64,000 nucleotides of DNA from Bostrychus sinensis (lineage: Eukaryota; Chordata; Actinopteri; Gobiiformes; Eleotridae): the NCBI GenBank assembly GCA_020698575.1, contig CM036252.1:62001-126000 (forward strand). The letters run 5' to 3'. Shown here in pieces: positions 63,195 to 64,000 of this stretch; within the stretch, counting starts at the first letter, position 1, and every line of letters begins with the position of its first letter. The position numbers were made by a program, and so were the translations under genes. Below the pieces are notes generated by a model that saw nothing but the letters and a program-made list of their open reading frames with translations, did not search any database and was not told the origin of the DNA.

Positions 63195-64000
63195 TCACCG
63201 CACCTGTGGGTGTGGCTGGGGCGGCACCTGTGGGTGTGGCTGGGGCGGCTGTGGGTGTGGCTGGGGCGGCGGCTGTGGGTGTGGCTGGGGCAGCTGTGGG
63301 TGTGGCTGGGGCGGCAGCTGTGGGTGTGGCTGGGGCGGCTGTGGGTGTGGCTGGGGCGGCAGCTGTGGGTGTGGCTGGGGCAGCTGTGGGTGTGGCTGGG
63401 GCAGCAGCTGTGGGTGTGGCTGGGGCAGCAGCTGTGGGTGTGGCTGGGGCACCTGTGGGTGTGGCTGGGGCGGCTGTGGGTGTGGCTGGGGCGGCTGTGG
63501 GTGTGGCTGGGGCGGCTGTGGGTGTGGCTGGGGCGGCAGCTGTGGGTGTGGCTGGGGCAGCTGTGGGTGTGGCTGGGGCAGCTGTGGGTGTGGCTGGGGC
63601 GGCACCTGTGGGTGTGGCTGGGGCGGCACCTGTGGGTGTGGCTGGGGCTCGGGGATGGCTCTGGTGAGCACGAGGTCTTTAGCGAGCTGCAAGATAAAGG
63701 TGCGCTGGGCGATGTGGCTTCCAGTGCATTGCCTGAAAAGAACCCAGGCCAGGTCTAAAACGTTGTAAAAAACCACCTCCGAGTCGCGCCTTTTACGCTG
63801 TAAAGCCACGCCCTCTGGTCCAAACTATCCACTCCGACCTGTAAGGAACAGACACAGAATGACCTGCTGCACTTTACATACAACAGTAAAAAAATAAAAG
63901 TATATGGTGAAAAGGTGTATTACCTTGGTGGAGTTGTAGAAAGTGATGGTCTCAGGTTTTCTCTTCCCGTCGCCTCCAGTGGAGACCTCCTGATGCAGGG
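63195..64000 (-). pseudogene. piggyBac transposase C-terminal part, frameshifted, with intron
   Basis: Minus strand: 64000-63924 reads KRKPETITFYNSTK. GTAATA...CCTTACAG bounds an 85-bp intron (63923-63839). Then comes VGVDSLDQRAWLYSVKGATRRW, which contains the last catalytic Asp region of the family (GVDxxDQ), and after a frameshift near 63775 VVFYNVLDLA, FRQCTGSHIAQRTFILQLAK and DL. These are the successive C-terminal motifs of piggyBac transposases. The usual Cys-rich finger is replaced by a long Pro-His-Gln repeat coded by the minisatellite at 63203-63655. The element is probably inactive. Confidence 0.72.
63203..63655 (+). repeat. 21/24-bp minisatellite inside the transposase 3' coding end
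   Basis: About 20 copies of GTGGGTGTGGCTGGGGC plus GGCT or GGCAGCT. All unit lengths are multiples of three, so the minus-strand frame stays open as (PQPHPQ) repeats until a stop near 63195. Strongly G-rich on the plus strand. Confidence 0.93.

Larger units (their letters stand above)
62079..64000 (-). mobile_element. piggyBac-type DNA transposon, one end and transposase C-terminus
   Basis: It begins CACTAGGACCGGCGGG directly after a TTAA, the target site of all piggyBac elements. It holds a transposase fragment on the minus strand (below). Between them is AT-rich sequence with a 43-bp direct repeat (TTATGAGTAATTAATTATAA at 62573 and again at about 62738) and an (ATA)n run at 62940-62960. 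The other end is outside the window. Confidence 0.7.

Noticed and set aside
63024..63768. Plus-strand frames of Trp-Val-Trp-Leu-Gly, Gly-Cys or Val-Gly-Val-Ala repeats
   Set aside because: Antisense shadow of the transposase-end minisatellite.

Overview
This window looks like nuclear DNA from a teleost fish. It has vertebrate-style exons with GT/AG borders, an immunoglobulin-superfamily receptor of the fish Fc-receptor-like (FCRL) type, remnants of LINE, Ty3/Gypsy, hAT and piggyBac elements, and a degenerate fish SINE tail. I cannot name the species. By my tally about 44 of the 64 kb (roughly 70 percent) is tandem repeat. Nearly all long open frames are therefore translations of minisatellites and not genes. 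A 25-base run of N at 38593-38617 marks an assembly gap.

The one substantial gene runs on the + strand from 8884 to 36534, and its first signal-peptide exon is off the left edge. Nine exons can be read: signal peptide part 2 (8884-8916), Ig1 (10020-10287), Ig2 (10369-10593), stalk plus transmembrane (10736-10939), four cytoplasmic exons each with one tyrosine motif (28405-28482, 33801-33857, 33922-33999, 34517-34573) and a terminal exon with the stop (36527-36534). Every junction is phase 1, so exons are interchangeable in frame. The tail carries VTYSEV, TVYSGV, VTYGEV and VVYSGV, which predicts an inhibitory (ITIM/ITSM) receptor. Ig1 carries a two-base frameshift and Ig2 is shorter than usual, so the gene is either damaged or expressed with Ig1 skipped. 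About 1 kb of coding sequence is spread over 27.6 kb because every intron longer than 150 bp is swollen by its own minisatellite.

Layout: 1-8752 is a 33-bp minisatellite (intron 1 or upstream of the gene). 8884-10939 holds the extracellular and membrane exons, with 12-bp and 37-bp arrays between them; the 37-bp units each carry a copy of the Ig1 splice acceptor. 10940-28404 is a 17.5-kb intron with hAT, LINE and Gypsy debris, AT-rich and trinucleotide repeats, a nested LINE and a 5.7-kb 20-bp array. 28405-36534 holds the tail exons separated by 31-, 14-, 9-, 6- and 12-bp arrays. 36855-38592 is a 19-bp array ending at the gap, and 38690-46435 a 34-bp array. 46436-50500 is sparse sequence with 11-bp and 28/30-bp arrays. 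50509-54990 holds 29-bp and 11-bp arrays, the latter open in all six frames.

From about 55.15 kb a second, related gene seems to start in the same orientation: a promoter-like block (ETS, CRE, CCAAT), a short ATG exon with a phase-1 donor (56098-56116), 16-bp and 12-bp arrays, and one copy of the same 37-bp acceptor repeat at 62042-62078. That copy is interrupted exactly at its TTAA by a piggyBac-type element (62079 to the window end). The element's transposase C-terminus is readable on the minus strand, with a frameshift and an in-frame coding minisatellite. The best reading is a tandem family of inhibitory Ig receptors whose introns are unusually prone to minisatellite growth.
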